Below, one piece after another: positions 48,295-57,574 of a stretch of 64,000 nucleotides of DNA. A program made the translations under genes and the position numbers. Origin of the DNA: Bradyrhizobium genosp. L (GTDB lineage Bacteria; Pseudomonadota; Alphaproteobacteria; Rhizobiales; Xanthobacteraceae); assembly GCF_015624485.1 (NCBI RefSeq), contig NZ_CP061378.1:6448001-6512000 (forward strand). The letters are read 5' to 3'. Below the pieces are notes generated by a model. The model made no database searches and was not told the DNA's origin. It saw nothing but the letters and a program-made list of their open reading frames with translations. Every line of letters starts with the position of its first letter. The stretch's first letter is position 1.

Positions 48295-48536
48295 TGCGAA
48301 CACTCCTCGGTGGGTAAAACCTCAGGTTCGATCCGGACCAACAAGTGTACACAAGTGGACGGTGCTGTCGATGGGGAACGCAAAATGCCGCACGCAGCTT
48401 TTCGCATCCTTCTGTAACCAATCGTGAGTATGGAACTGGTCCAGCTTGCGCGGCGCGCGCCCAGGGACGATATTTCGCCAAGCGGCGGCTGCTTCGGCTG
48501 CCGCAACCTCACCGTGCCTGTCAGTCAACGTACACC

Positions 48537-48743
48537 ATGAACGATCAGGATGAGCGCGAACTCCACGCCGAGCTTGCGCGTCTGCAACAAGAGCACCGCG
48601 ACCTCGATGCCGCGATCGATGCGCTGCATCAGTCGCCTGCGCCGGATCTCCTGATGCTGCAACGCTTGAAAAAGCGGAAGCTGCAATTGCGCGATCGCAT
48701 CGCCTTCATCGAAGATCAGATCACGCCCGACATCATCGCGTGA
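48537..48743 (+). CDS. YdcH/DUF465 family small protein, second copy
   Basis: The product has 68 residues. It shows the same plan as the neighbour: LHAELARLQQEHRDLDAAID, a short turn, and then LKKRKLQLRDRIAFIEDQI, the conserved LKKxKLxLRDxI signature. The frame is open to 48345, but coding character begins at the ATG at 48537. There is no obvious ribosome-binding site. The end is acidic (TPDIIA). Confidence 0.8.
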   Translation: MNDQDERELHAELARLQQEHRDLDAAIDALHQSPAPDLLMLQRLKKRKLQLRDRIAFIEDQITPDIIA

Positions 48744-48941
48744 CGCGCGCGCGGCGGCGCCGTTAACGATTGGACCGACCGGATTGATCGCGCGCCCTGC
48801 GTTTTCCCCGTCATCCACAGCGGCGGCCGGCTTCACGTTCGCGGCAACGCCGGCGCGAACGCGAGTTTCGGCCCTTGACTCTTCTGGAACAAATAGAGAA
48901 CATGCCCGTGCAGCCGCCAGCCTAGAGAAGGGAGTTTCGCC

Positions 48942-49151
48942 ATGTCCGCCCCGTCTTCCCTGCCCGACAACAGCCGCTACGAGAAGGCGTGCGATCAGGC
49001 GATCGCGATGTGCGACGGCAACATGCGCAGCACCATCAAGGCGCTGATCATGGCCAACGAATATCTCGAAGCCGAACTCGAAGAATTGCAGGCGGCGATC
49101 ACCGCGGGCTGCGTGCCTGCACCGACGCAGGCGGCGAGCGATGCAGCCTGA
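48942..49151 (+). CDS. Small conserved protein of unknown function
   Basis: The product has 69 residues with GAAGGGAG eight bases before the ATG. The core DQAIAMCDGNMRSTIKALIM followed by ANEYLEAELEEL looks helical and conserved, followed by an Ala/Pro tail with one cysteine. I know no function. It lies in a row of small genes between the flavoprotein and the diguanylate cyclase. Confidence 0.7.
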   Translation: MSAPSSLPDNSRYEKACDQAIAMCDGNMRSTIKALIMANEYLEAELEELQAAITAGCVPAPTQAASDAA

Positions 49152-49172
49152 CTTTCAGATTGTTGTTTTGAC

Positions 49173-49240
49173 GCGTTTTCTTCACGCGAACCGGTATCCG
49201 TCCCGCATCAAGTGCGGCACGGGCTTTCGCTCGAAAACGC
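49173..49240. repeat. Palindromic intergenic repeat, family D, with internal hairpin
   Basis: The outer arms GCGTTTTC and GAAAACGC enclose a centre containing a second palindrome-like stretch (CCCGCATCAAGTGCGGCACGGG). It lies between two small genes. The internal part looks like an added module in a common rhizobial repeat. Confidence 0.6.
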
Positions 49241-49258
49241 TCTGAGAGGAGCAAATCG

Positions 49259-49510
49259 ATGGCCGATGTCACCTATTACGTGGCGCTGCCGTTCATGCAG
49301 GACGATGACGGCACGCCGGTCGCGGGCAATGCCGAGGAATGCCAGAGCTCGGCGACCGCGCTGCGGCGCGCCGAGATGATGTCACGGATGCCCGGCAGTA
49401 TCGGCGCGCTTGCCTTCAGCCGCACCGGCGATCCCGCGATCGGCGAGTTCGGCGACGCCAAGCTGCTGCGGGCCTTCGGCAACGTGCCGCAGGATTTGAG
49501 CGCGCTCTAG
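49259..49510 (+). CDS. Small conserved protein of unknown function
   Basis: The product has 83 residues with GAGGAG about seven bases before the ATG. It starts ADVTYYVALPFM and contains ALRRAEMMSRMPGSIGALAFSR, which suggests an alpha/beta fold of about 80 residues. Its TAG stop overlaps the TAG of the convergent diguanylate cyclase gene through the shared palindrome CTAG. Confidence 0.72.
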   Translation: MADVTYYVALPFMQDDDGTPVAGNAEECQSSATALRRAEMMSRMPGSIGALAFSRTGDPAIGEFGDAKLLRAFGNVPQDLSAL

Positions 49511-50199
49511 TTCCGCGCCTCGTGCCGCCGCTGCGCCTTGCGCACATACATCGCGCGATCGGCCTCATCGAGCACGTGCTCGAGATCCGAATGCGCCGTC
49601 AGGATCGCAATCCCTGCGGAGGCGCCCGCCGCGACGCGGCTGCCGTCGAATACGAAGCTCAGCGCGTCGATCGCCTCCTCCAATGCGGCGGCCTTGGCGC
49701 TGGCATCGGTGGCGCTGAGATTCCACAGCAGCACGGCGAACTCGTCGCCGCCGAGACGGCCGATCACGTCGGAGGCGCGCACCTGGTCGGACACCGCAGC
49801 GACGATCGCCTTCAGCACCTCGTCACCGGCAGCATGCCCGAACGCGTCGTTGATCGGCTTCAGACGGTCGACGTCGAGCACGATCAGCGCGCCCGACGCC
49901 TCGTAGCGCTTGATGAAGGCGATGGCACGGGCGAGCTCACGCTCGAAGCCGCGCCGGTTCAGGATGTCGAGCAGGAAGTCGGTTTCGGCGGAGGCCTGCA
50001 GCTCCTCGATCCGGGCCTCGGCCCGCGCCAGCTGCGCCTTCAGCCGGCGAATCGCGGATTTGTCCGACGCGGCCGCCGTCCGCAGGGGAATCGCGGTTCC
50101 GGCCCGGCCTGCCGCCGATTTCCCCGCCGCCGGTGTTTTCTCGCGGTTCGCAGCCTTATTTGAGGCCTTGGTGCCGGCCGCCCTCGTCGTCTTCTTCAT
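49507..50199 (-). CDS. GGDEF-domain diguanylate cyclase
   Basis: The product has 230 residues from the ATG at 50199 with AAGGA six bases upstream. The basic, alanine-rich first 50 residues are followed by a short coiled coil (RRLKAQLARAEARIEELQA) and the GGDEF domain. The active site GRLGGDEFAVLL is intact; no RxxD inhibitory site is visible five residues upstream. It has no membrane or sensor domain, so it is probably a cytoplasmic enzyme. An upstream ATG at 50265 would add 22 residues. Confidence 0.87.
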   Translation of the reverse strand: MKKTTRAAGTKASNKAANREKTPAAGKSAAGRAGTAIPLRTAAASDKSAIRRLKAQLARAEARIEELQASAETDFLLDILNRRGFERELARAIAFIKRYEASGALIVLDVDRLKPINDAFGHAAGDEVLKAIVAAVSDQVRASDVIGRLGGDEFAVLLWNLSATDASAKAAALEEAIDALSFVFDGSRVAAGASAGIAILTAHSDLEHVLDEADRAMYVRKAQRRHEARN

Positions 50200-50352
50200 G
50201 CGCGTCCTTACTCGAGGCCTGCTGAATGAAGGCTTGCCGGGATTCACCAAGACAGGATAGTGCATTCTAACTCCCTTGCCACGCCTTGGATGCCGCCCGG
50301 GTCGCCCCTATAATCGGCCTATGCTTTTGGATTCCTGCACAGAATTGAAGAT

Positions 50353-50841
50353 ATGACCGCCCCGATCGCCATCATCATGGGAAGCCAGTCCGATTGGGAG
50401 ACCATGCGCCATGCCGCCGAAACGCTGGCTGCGCTCAATGTCGCCTGCGAAACTCGGATCGTGTCCGCCCACCGCACCCCCGACCGGCTCTATGCCTTTG
50501 CCAAGGGCGCCCAGGCCGCAGGCCACAAGGTGATCATCGCCGGCGCCGGCGGCGCGGCGCATCTGCCCGGCATGACGGCCGCGCTGACCGAGCTGCCGGT
50601 GTTCGGCGTCCCCGTCGAATCCAAGGCGCTGTCCGGCGTCGATTCGCTCTATTCGATCGTGCAGATGCCGGCCGGCGTCCCGGTCGGCACGCTCGCGATC
50701 GGCAAGGCCGGCGCGATCAATGCCGCGCTGCTCGCCGCGAGCGTGCTCGCGCTCAACGATCCCGCTTTGGCGGTCCGGCTGGCCGCCTGGCGCAAGCAGC
50801 AGACCGACGCGATCAAGGATCGTCCGGAGGGCTCGGCGTGA
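50353..50841 (+). CDS. purE: N5-carboxyaminoimidazole ribonucleotide mutase
   Basis: The product has 162 residues. It converts N5-CAIR to CAIR in purine synthesis. Conserved sites are [12 protein letters not shown] near the start, SAHRTPDRL with the catalytic histidine near 41, and [11 protein letters not shown]. Its last codons overlap the purK start (GTGA), so the two enzymes, which act in sequence, are coupled. Confidence 0.96.
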   Translation: MTAPIAIIMGSQSDWETMRHAAETLAALNVACETRIVSAHRTPDRLYAFAKGAQAAGHKVIIAGAGGAAHLPGMTAALTELPVFGVPVESKALSGVDSLYSIVQMPAGVPVGTLAIGKAGAINAALLAASVLALNDPALAVRLAAWRKQQTDAIKDRPEGSA

Positions 50842-51947
50842 CGGCTTCGAGCGCAGTGAAGCTGAAGCCGGGCGACACCATCGGAATCCTCGGCGGCGGC
50901 CAATTGGGTCGGATGCTGGCGCTGGCCGCGGCACGCCTCGGGCTCCGCTGCCAGGTGTTCTCGCCCGATCCGGATTCGCCGGCCTTCGACGTGGTGCAGC
51001 ACGCGACCTGCGCGGAATATGCCGACGTCGAGGCGCTCGAACTGTTCGCCAACGACGTCGATGTCGTTACCTACGAGTTCGAGAACGTGCCGGCGGCCAC
51101 CGCCATGGTGCTCGCCGCGCGCCGCCCCGTGCTGCCGGCGCAGAAGATCCTCGAGACCACGCAGGACCGGCTGGTCGAAAAGGATTTCGTCAGCAAGCTC
51201 GGCATCGGCACGGCCGGCTATGCCGACGTGTCCTCGGCGGCAAGCCTGCGCGCCGCGATCGCGCGCATCGGCCTGCCCGCCGTCATCAAGACCCGCCGCT
51301 TCGGCTATGACGGCAAGGGCCAGGCGATCATCCGCGACGGCGATGATCTCGACGAGGTCTGGGACGGCCTCGGCACCAAGTCGGCGATCCTCGAGGCCTT
51401 CGTGCCGTTCGAGCGCGAGATCTCGGTGATTGCGGCGCGCTCGGCAGCGGGCGCCGTCGAATGCTTCGACGTCACCGAGAACGAGCATCGCGATCACATC
51501 CTGAAGATCTCCCGCGCGCCGGCAGCGATCCCCGACGAGCTCGCAGCCCAGGCGCGGGCGATCGCCGGGAAGATCGCAGCGGCGCTCGACTATGTCGGCG
51601 TGCTCGCGGTCGAGATGTTCGTGGTATCCGGCCAAGGCGGCCATGCGCCGGCGGTGCTGGTCAACGAGATCGCGCCGCGCGTGCACAATTCCGGCCACTG
51701 GACGCTGGACGGCGCCTCGATCTCGCAGTTCGAACAGCACATCCGCGCCATCGCCGGCTGGCCGCTCGGCAAGCCGGTGCGCCATGGCGATGTCACCATG
51801 ACCAATCTGATCGGCGACGACATCCTGAGCTACGAGCAGTGGCTCACCGTCCCCGGCGCCACCGTGCATCTCTACGGCAAGGGCGCGCCGCGCCCCGGCC
51901 GCAAGATGGGCCACGTCACCGAAGTGACGCCGGCCCGCAAGCCGTAG
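50838..51947 (+). CDS. purK: 5-(carboxyamino)imidazole ribonucleotide synthase
   Basis: The product has 369 residues from a GTG inside the purE stop. It makes N5-CAIR from AIR, bicarbonate and ATP. The ATP-grasp fold is clear: [57 protein letters not shown]. It ends before a strong hairpin shared with the convergent aqpZ gene. Confidence 0.96.
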   Translation: MTASSAVKLKPGDTIGILGGGQLGRMLALAAARLGLRCQVFSPDPDSPAFDVVQHATCAEYADVEALELFANDVDVVTYEFENVPAATAMVLAARRPVLPAQKILETTQDRLVEKDFVSKLGIGTAGYADVSSAASLRAAIARIGLPAVIKTRRFGYDGKGQAIIRDGDDLDEVWDGLGTKSAILEAFVPFEREISVIAARSAAGAVECFDVTENEHRDHILKISRAPAAIPDELAAQARAIAGKIAAALDYVGVLAVEMFVVSGQGGHAPAVLVNEIAPRVHNSGHWTLDGASISQFEQHIRAIAGWPLGKPVRHGDVTMTNLIGDDILSYEQWLTVPGATVHLYGKGAPRPGRKMGHVTEVTPARKP

Positions 51948-51967
51948 TCTCCACCCTCAGCGGACAA

Positions 51968-51994
51968 GTGGGATCGTGAAGCTCACGATCCCAC
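51968..51994. terminator. 12-bp hairpin between convergent purK and aqpZ
   Basis: A perfect stem GTGGGATCGTGA/TCACGATCCCAC has a three-base loop. It sits between the two stops and is symmetrical, so it could end transcription from both sides. There is no T-tract on either strand. Confidence 0.6.
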
Positions 51995-52001
51995 GCGCCG
52001 A

Positions 52002-52724
52002 TCACGCCGTCTTGACGCCGGCGACCACGCCTGTCGGCTCGTCGCTGAGCCAGCGATAGATCACCCCGCCGAGCGCGCCGCCGATCAGGGGCGCGACCCA
52101 GAACAGCCAGAGCTGCGCGGTCGCCCAGCCGCCGACGAACAGCGCCGGTCCGGTGCTGCGCGCCGGGTTGACCGAGGTGTTGGTCACGGGGATGCTGACG
52201 AGGTGGATCATCACCAGCGCGAGCCCGATGGCGAGCGGCGCGAAACCCGCCGGCGCTTTGCCGTGGGTCGATCCCATGATGATGAACAGGAACATCATGG
52301 TCATCACCAACTCGGTGATGAAGCACACCATCATGCTGTACCCGCCCGGCGAGTGGGCATCGTAGCCGTTCGAGGCAAAGCCCTTGCCGACGTCGAAGCC
52401 CGGCGCGCCGCTGGCGATGACATAGAGCAGCCACGCCGCGATGATCGCACCCGCGACCTGGGCGATGATGTAAGGCAGGATCTGGCCGCCCGGAAAGCGG
52501 CCGCCCGCTGCGAGCCCGACCGTCACGGCCGGGTTCAGATGGCAACCCGAGATGTGGCCGATGGCGTAGGCCATCGTGACCACGCTCAGCCCGAACGCCA
52601 GTGACACGCCGACCAGGCCGATCCCGACCTGCGGAAACCCGGCCGCAATCACCGCGCTGCCGCAGCCGGCGAAGGTCAACCAGAAGGTGCCGATGAGTTC
52701 GGCAGCATATTTCTTCATCTCCAT
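52002..52724 (-). CDS. aqpZ: Aquaporin Z
   Basis: The product has 240 residues with six membrane helices and two NPA half-helices: HLNPAVTVG near residue 63 and SVNPARSTG near 188. The arginine after the second NPA and the histidine in [14 protein letters not shown] match the narrow water-selective filter rather than a glycerol channel. GGGGAGAAG precedes the ATG. It is a single gene. Confidence 0.95.
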   Translation of the reverse strand: MEMKKYAAELIGTFWLTFAGCGSAVIAAGFPQVGIGLVGVSLAFGLSVVTMAYAIGHISGCHLNPAVTVGLAAGGRFPGGQILPYIIAQVAGAIIAAWLLYVIASGAPGFDVGKGFASNGYDAHSPGGYSMMVCFITELVMTMMFLFIIMGSTHGKAPAGFAPLAIGLALVMIHLVSIPVTNTSVNPARSTGPALFVGGWATAQLWLFWVAPLIGGALGGVIYRWLSDEPTGVVAGVKTA

Positions 52725-52989
52725 GTGGCTTCTCCCCTATTTCCAATGTCCGGAGTTATCAAAAACTCCGGGAACGGCCCGGATGCTGACGCCAAACGTC
52801 CCAAATCAGGGCCAGACAAGGGCAGTTTCGCCGTATTTCGTGGCTTTACTAGGCCCGAAAGTCACTGCGGCGGTGGACATCTGCGCATTTGTCTGATACA
52901 TGCGCGCGCCTAGGGTTAAGAGGCTGGCCTTTGTCGCCCCTTATACCTCGCCAGAATTCCGAACCGATCAATGCAAAAGAGGATGCCGC

Positions 52990-53289
52990 GTGCAGGTTCT
53001 CGTCCGCGATAACAATGTCGACCAAGCCCTCAAGGCGCTGAAGAAGAAGATGCAGCGCGAGGGTATTTTCCGCGAGATGAAGCTCCGCGGCCATTACGAA
53101 AAGCCCTCCGAGAAGAAGGCCCGCGAAAAGGCCGAAGCCGTGCGCCGCGCACGCAAGCTGGCGCGCAAGAAGCTGCAGCGCGAAGGCCTGCTGCCGATGA
53201 AGCCGAAGCCGGTGTTCGGCGCCGGTCCGGGCGGCGATCGTGGCGCCGGTGGCCGTGGCGGTCCGGGCGCTGGTCGCCCGCCGCGCTGA
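52990..53289 (+). CDS. rpsU: 30S ribosomal protein S21
   Basis: The product has 99 residues from a GTG with GAGGA seven bases upstream. The S21 core [40 protein letters not shown] and the lysine/arginine-rich helix are conserved. The tail is extended with Gly/Pro/Arg repeats, as in other Rhizobiales. The longer frame from 52900 lacks support. A good terminator follows. Confidence 0.95.
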   Translation: MQVLVRDNNVDQALKALKKKMQREGIFREMKLRGHYEKPSEKKAREKAEAVRRARKLARKKLQREGLLPMKPKPVFGAGPGGDRGAGGRGGPGAGRPPR

Positions 53290-53317
53290 ACCATTTGCCA
53301 ATCTGGAAGTCTAACAG

Positions 53318-53347
53318 CGCGGGCCTCGGGCCCGCGTTGTCGTTTTG
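53318..53347 (+). terminator. Rho-independent terminator of rpsU
   Basis: The stem CGCGGGCC/GGCCCGCG (8 bp, loop TCG) is followed by TTGTCGTTTTG on the plus strand, 28 bases after the rpsU stop. Confidence 0.8.
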
Positions 53348-53404
53348 AAGCAGACGGTGGTCCGGGTTACCAATGCAAAATTACCTCCAAGAGCATTTTG
53401 CATA

Positions 53405-54058
53405 ATGGCTGTTCCGGTGCTCCGCTCCCGCCTCGGTCCTGCATATCGCCAGCGTGCGTCGCACATCGTCGTCATTGCCGTGCTCGTCGGGCTGCCGCTG
53501 GGCGGGTGCTCCTTCGACCTGGGCTCGTGGGGCTCCAACGACAAATCGAAGACGCCGGCCCCTGCCGCCGAGAAACCGGCCGACACCATCACCGCGCAGG
53601 ACATCGGCAGCGCCAAGGACCATGCGACACGCGGCCAGGTGCTGGCGCGCTCGGGCAATACCGACGAGGCGCTGGCGGAATTCGATTCTGCACTGGCAGC
53701 TGATCCCTACAACATCCAGGCGCTATACGGCCGCGGCCTGATCTACCAGGGCCGGGGCCAGCATCAGCAGGCGGTCGAGGACTTCACCGCGGCCAGCGGA
53801 CTGTCGCCGCAAAAGGCCGAGCCGCTGATCGGCCGCGCCACCAGCTATCTCGCGCTCGACAAGGCCAAGGAGGCGGCAGCCGACCTGGACGAGGCCGTGC
53901 AGGCCGATCCCGGCAGCGTGGCGGCGTGGAGCGCCCGCGGGCAGGCCTACGAGAAACTCGGCGACCGGGCCAAGGCCGCGGCGTCCTACAACCGCGCGCT
54001 CGCACTGCGGCCGAAGGACGAGAGCGCGCGCAGCGGACTGGCGCGCACCGGCGGCTGA
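53405..54058 (+). CDS. TPR-repeat lipoprotein
   Basis: The product has 217 residues from the ATG at 53405. A signal peptide ends in the lipobox LPLGGC, so the cysteine near residue 37 is probably lipidated. Three to four tetratricopeptide repeats follow (NTDEALAEFDSALAADPYN, LDKAKEAAADLDEAVQADPG, DRAKAAASYNRALALRPKDE). These scaffolds bind partner proteins at the envelope. The partner is unknown. It converges on the next gene. Confidence 0.85.
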   Translation: MAVPVLRSRLGPAYRQRASHIVVIAVLVGLPLGGCSFDLGSWGSNDKSKTPAPAAEKPADTITAQDIGSAKDHATRGQVLARSGNTDEALAEFDSALAADPYNIQALYGRGLIYQGRGQHQQAVEDFTAASGLSPQKAEPLIGRATSYLALDKAKEAAADLDEAVQADPGSVAAWSARGQAYEKLGDRAKAAASYNRALALRPKDESARSGLARTGG

Positions 54059-54077
54059 CGCGGCTTAGTTGGACAGC

Positions 54078-55013
54078 TTATTTCGGCAGGACGGCGTGGA
54101 ACACCGACTTGACGCTGGACAGCATGTCGTCGGCGACACTCGTGTGATCCTTCGGCTGCGGGACCGTTGCCTCGGCGCGCAGATCGAGCGGCGGCTGCAG
54201 GATCGGGACCGGGATATCGGCCGGCGGCGTCAGCCGGTTTGAATTCTGGCTACCTGAACCCTGGCCATCCGCGTAGGGCGGACGCTGCTGCGAAGACTGG
54301 TCGGCGACGCTCTGGTCGGTCGGGCTCGACACCATGATCGGCGGCGGCAGCGGCCGTACCGACGGCGCAGTGACGCCGCGCGGCCCCTCGGGCAGGCGGG
54401 CAGCATCGGTCGGATGCTGCTCCTGCGCACGCGCCGGGTTCTCCTTGCGCAGCCGCTCGATCGCGGCACGGGCGAGATCGTTGGCGTCACGCCCGTCCTC
54501 GGGGGTCACCGCGGCTTCGACCGAGGCCGGCGGGGTCAGTTTCGCGATCGCCTTCGGCGTGACGGGGTGATGGCGCGAATCGGCGGGGATGCTTGCGGTG
54601 TCGGCCGGAGCATCGGGGGCCTTCACGTCAGCGGATTTCTCGGCCGGCTTCTCGGTGCCAGACTTTTCGGTGGCCGACTTTTCGGCGACGGACTTTTCAG
54701 TGGCGGACTTTTCAGTGGCGGACTTTTCAGTGACTTGCGCCTTCTCCGACGCCGCGCGTTCGATCAGCGTGCGCTCGGACATGCCCTTGGCCTTCACACC
54801 GGCTTCAGGGAGGCTGCCGACGACGGTCGACTTCTCCGCCGGCTTGGCGGCGGTCTTGGCGTCTGCTTTGGGGTCGGCGGCGGCGGAGATTGCGGCGGTG
54901 GCGGACGGATCCGGCTTGGACACGATGTAATGGTTAACGATGTAGGCCCCGATGATGGTCGCCGCCACCGAGGGTAAGATGTCCATCACGAATTTCTTCA
55001 AGTAACTCAGCAT
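54078..55013 (-). CDS. Membrane-anchored protein with EKSAT tandem repeats
   Basis: The product has 311 residues. One N-terminal membrane helix (ILPSVAATIIGAYIVNHYIV, about 12-31) is followed by a long, unstructured, Pro/Ala/Lys-rich part outside the membrane. Near residues 95-125 a five-residue unit EKSAT is repeated about seven times, encoded by 15-base repeats at about 54640-54740. Motifs for an enzyme are absent. The start at 55013 fits the helix position, though the ribosome-binding site is weak and 55043 is possible. Function is unknown. Confidence 0.65.
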   Translation of the reverse strand: MLSYLKKFVMDILPSVAATIIGAYIVNHYIVSKPDPSATAAISAAADPKADAKTAAKPAEKSTVVGSLPEAGVKAKGMSERTLIERAASEKAQVTEKSATEKSATEKSVAEKSATEKSGTEKPAEKSADVKAPDAPADTASIPADSRHHPVTPKAIAKLTPPASVEAAVTPEDGRDANDLARAAIERLRKENPARAQEQHPTDAARLPEGPRGVTAPSVRPLPPPIMVSSPTDQSVADQSSQQRPPYADGQGSGSQNSNRLTPPADIPVPILQPPLDLRAEATVPQPKDHTSVADDMLSSVKSVFHAVLPK

Positions 55014-55287
55014 GGCCCTGCCACTCCCCGCCCCGGATTTCATGCTGGAACTTTGAGGCACATTGAGGGATCAACTGCGACGGATCGGTGGCAAACGCCC
55101 GCTCCGCCGTCACCTTTGGTGTCACTTCGGTTTCAGCCGGACGCGGCGCCGCGCACGAAAACGCGTGCACCTCATCCGTTGTCGAAATCATACCTCAGCT
55201 CTTAACAGAAGATGAATTTCCACACTCACCCACAATGATTCGTCATTCCGATCTTGCAGTTCCGCCCTGCTCGGTCGCCGCGAGGCC

Positions 55288-55572
55288 TCACGGCTTGAGC
55301 TCGACCTCGAGGAACACGATCTCGCTCGTGGTCTCGTTGAGCACGTCGTGCTGGACGCCGGCCTTCCGGAAATAGGACTTGCCGGCACCAAGCTGCGCCT
55401 TCGAGCGCTCGCCGTTCGGCGCCACGATCGTCATTTCGCCCGCCGTGATCGGCACGATGACGTAGTCCATCTCATGGGTGTGGTGGCCGGTGGCGCTGCC
55501 CGGCGCCAGCCGCCATTCGGTCACGCGGACCTCCGCCGTATCCACCTGGACGTCCGATTTGGCGCTGAGCAT
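55288..55572 (-). CDS. Cupin-domain protein
   Basis: The product has 94 residues from the ATG at 55572, with GAGGAAG just upstream. A single small cupin barrel is visible: motif 1 PGSATGHHTHEMDYVIVPITAGE with two histidines and a glutamate for metal binding, and motif 2 AGKSYFRKAGVQHDVLN with a third histidine. The substrate is unknown. It ends the run that begins with the transhydrogenase genes, 19 bases after the cation exchanger. Confidence 0.85.
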   Translation of the reverse strand: MLSAKSDVQVDTAEVRVTEWRLAPGSATGHHTHEMDYVIVPITAGEMTIVAPNGERSKAQLGAGKSYFRKAGVQHDVLNETTSEIVFLEVELKP

Positions 55573-55591
55573 CGACTTCCTCTCCAAAATT

Positions 55592-56689
55592 CTACGGCAC
55601 GAACACCATGAACACGAACACCGCGAACACCACCATGTGCACGAGCCCGAACAGGATGTTGGTGCGGCCGGTGCCGAAGGTGAGCATGCTGACCATGAAG
55701 GTCAACAGCAGGATCAGCATATGCTGGTTGCTGAGGCCGAGCACGAGCTGCTTGTCGAGCGCATAGGCTGCGATCGCCACCGCGGGAACCGTCAGCCCGA
55801 TGGTGGCGATCGACGAGCCGAGCGCCAGGTTGATGCTCTTCTGCAGATCGTTCTTGCGTGCCGCCGCGGCGGCCGCGACGCTCTCCGGCAGCAGGATCAG
55901 CAGCGCGACCACGACGCCCGCGAAGGCCGGCGGCGCCCCGATCTTGGCGGTGACGACGTCGACCACGATGGAGAACTTCTTGGCCAGCAGCACCACCGCC
56001 AGCAGCGCCAGCAGCAGAAGCGCGATGCTGACCGCCAGCTCGCGATTGGACAACACCTCGCCATGCTCGGCCGCTCCGTCGGCGCCGCTCACGAAGTAAT
56101 CCCGGTGGCGGATCGCCTGGGTGTAGAGGAACACCGCATAGAGCAGCACGGTGACGATGCTCACCACGATGAGCTGGGCCGTCGAGTAGACCGGCCCGGG
56201 CGCGCTCAACGTGAAGTTCGGCATCGCCAGCGTGATGGTCGCGAGCACGAACAGGACGCTGAGATAGAGGTTCGCGCCGGTGATCTGGAAGTCCTGCTCG
56301 CGGTATCTGAGGCCGCCGATGAAGATGCACAGACCGACCAGGCCGTTGCAGACGATCATCACCACCGCAAACACCGTATCGCGCGCCAGCGTCGGCGCCG
56401 GCGTGTCGCCGAGCATGATGGTCGCGATCAGCGCCACCTCGATGATGGTGACCGCGAGCGTCAGCAGCAGCGTGCCGAACGGCTCGCCGATCCGCTCGGC
56501 GATCATTTCGGCGTGATGGACCGCCGCGAACACGGTGCCGAACAGGATCACCAGCAGGACGAGCGCGAACAGCCAGCCGCCGGGCGACGGCGCGAAGGCG
56601 TAGCCCGAGGCGGTGACCGCCGCAAACAGCGCCATTGCGAGGATCGGATACAGCCAGGCCGACCGCGGCATCGGTCCGTGTGCACTCAT
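55592..56689 (-). CDS. Calcium/sodium:proton antiporter, ChaA-like (CaCA family)
   Basis: The product has 365 residues and about 11 membrane helices. The two inverted alpha repeats that bind the cation are readable: GEPFGTLLLTLAVTIIEVAL near residue 67 and LILLPESVAAAAAARKNDLQ near 250, with the key glutamates present. The loop between the halves carries a short acidic/histidine stretch (GADGAAEHGE). It lies 53 bases after the alpha/beta hydrolase gene in the same direction. Confidence 0.9.
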   Translation of the reverse strand: MSAHGPMPRSAWLYPILAMALFAAVTASGYAFAPSPGGWLFALVLLVILFGTVFAAVHHAEMIAERIGEPFGTLLLTLAVTIIEVALIATIMLGDTPAPTLARDTVFAVVMIVCNGLVGLCIFIGGLRYREQDFQITGANLYLSVLFVLATITLAMPNFTLSAPGPVYSTAQLIVVSIVTVLLYAVFLYTQAIRHRDYFVSGADGAAEHGEVLSNRELAVSIALLLLALLAVVLLAKKFSIVVDVVTAKIGAPPAFAGVVVALLILLPESVAAAAAARKNDLQKSINLALGSSIATIGLTVPAVAIAAYALDKQLVLGLSNQHMLILLLTFMVSMLTFGTGRTNILFGLVHMVVFAVFVFMVFVP

Positions 56690-56742
56690 GAATCAGTCCC
56701 TCGCTTCGATGGATCCGATTATGCGCCAGACCAGCACCGCCG

Positions 56743-57561
56743 TCAGCCTCTTGGCGCGTCGATGAATTGCCGCGCCGTCTCCATGGCACCGAAATCGTCG
56801 AGATTGTCGTGCCCGCCGCCCGGGAAGCGAACCAGCTGCTTGGGCTCGTGCGCGAGGCTGAACAGCCGCTTGCCGAAAACAAGCGGGATCACCGGATCGC
56901 TGGTGCCGTGCATGATCAGGAGCGGCGCGGTGACGGCCGCGATGCGGCGGTCGGAGTGGAATGGATCGCGCATCAGGAGGCGGACCGGCGCATAGGGAAA
57001 CAGCGCGGCGGCGACATCCACCGTCGAGGTATAAGGTGCCTCCAGGATCAGTTTGCCGACCGGATGCGTGGCGGCGATGGCGACCGCAACGCCGGTGCCG
57101 AGCGAGAAACCCCAGACCACGATCCGGTCGGCGCTATAGCGCGCGCTGGCGAAGGCATAGGCCGCCGCGGCATCCTGCAGCAGGCCCTGCTCGCTCGGAG
57201 ATCCGCTCGAGCCGGCATAGCCGCGGTAGGACAGCGCGACCAGCCCGGTGCCGTCGGCCGTGATGCCCTTGAAGCGCGCGACGCGGCCGGCGAGGAAATC
57301 GCCGTTGCCGGGAAAGAACAGTACCACGGGCCGGCCCGGTTTCGCCGGGACGTGCCAGACGATGACCTTCTCGCCGTCGGCGGTGGCAAGGACCTGCTCT
57401 TCGGCATCTGGCAGCCCTGCGGCGGCAGGCGCGGTCCGCCCGACCGGCGGGACCGGAAACAGCATCTCGCGCTGCTTGACGTACAGCCAGGCCAGGCCGC
57501 CGAGATAGGCGACGGCCACGACGATCAGAAGCCATTTCAGGATCGTCAGGGCCAGATGCAT
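56743..57561 (-). CDS. Membrane-anchored alpha/beta hydrolase, ABHD13/BEM46-like
   Basis: The product has 272 residues from the ATG at 57561. An N-terminal helix (ILKWLLIVVAVAYLGGLAWLY) anchors it. The oxyanion strand is VVLFFPGNGDFLAGR, the nucleophile elbow WGFSLGTGVAV with serine intact, the acid lies in MHGTSDPVIPL and the histidine in PGGGHDNLDDFG. Unlike the hydrolase at 23207-24001, the triad is complete. The substrate is unknown. It follows a 56-residue gene by 13 bases. Confidence 0.87.
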   Translation of the reverse strand: MHLALTILKWLLIVVAVAYLGGLAWLYVKQREMLFPVPPVGRTAPAAAGLPDAEEQVLATADGEKVIVWHVPAKPGRPVVLFFPGNGDFLAGRVARFKGITADGTGLVALSYRGYAGSSGSPSEQGLLQDAAAAYAFASARYSADRIVVWGFSLGTGVAVAIAATHPVGKLILEAPYTSTVDVAAALFPYAPVRLLMRDPFHSDRRIAAVTAPLLIMHGTSDPVIPLVFGKRLFSLAHEPKQLVRFPGGGHDNLDDFGAMETARQFIDAPRG

Positions 57562-57574
57562 GCGTCCTGCCGCG

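Noticed and set aside
55478..56995. 505-codon plus-strand frame over the cation exchanger
   Set aside because: It is almost entirely H, D, R, E and Q runs, the expected mirror of a hydrophobic minus-strand gene.
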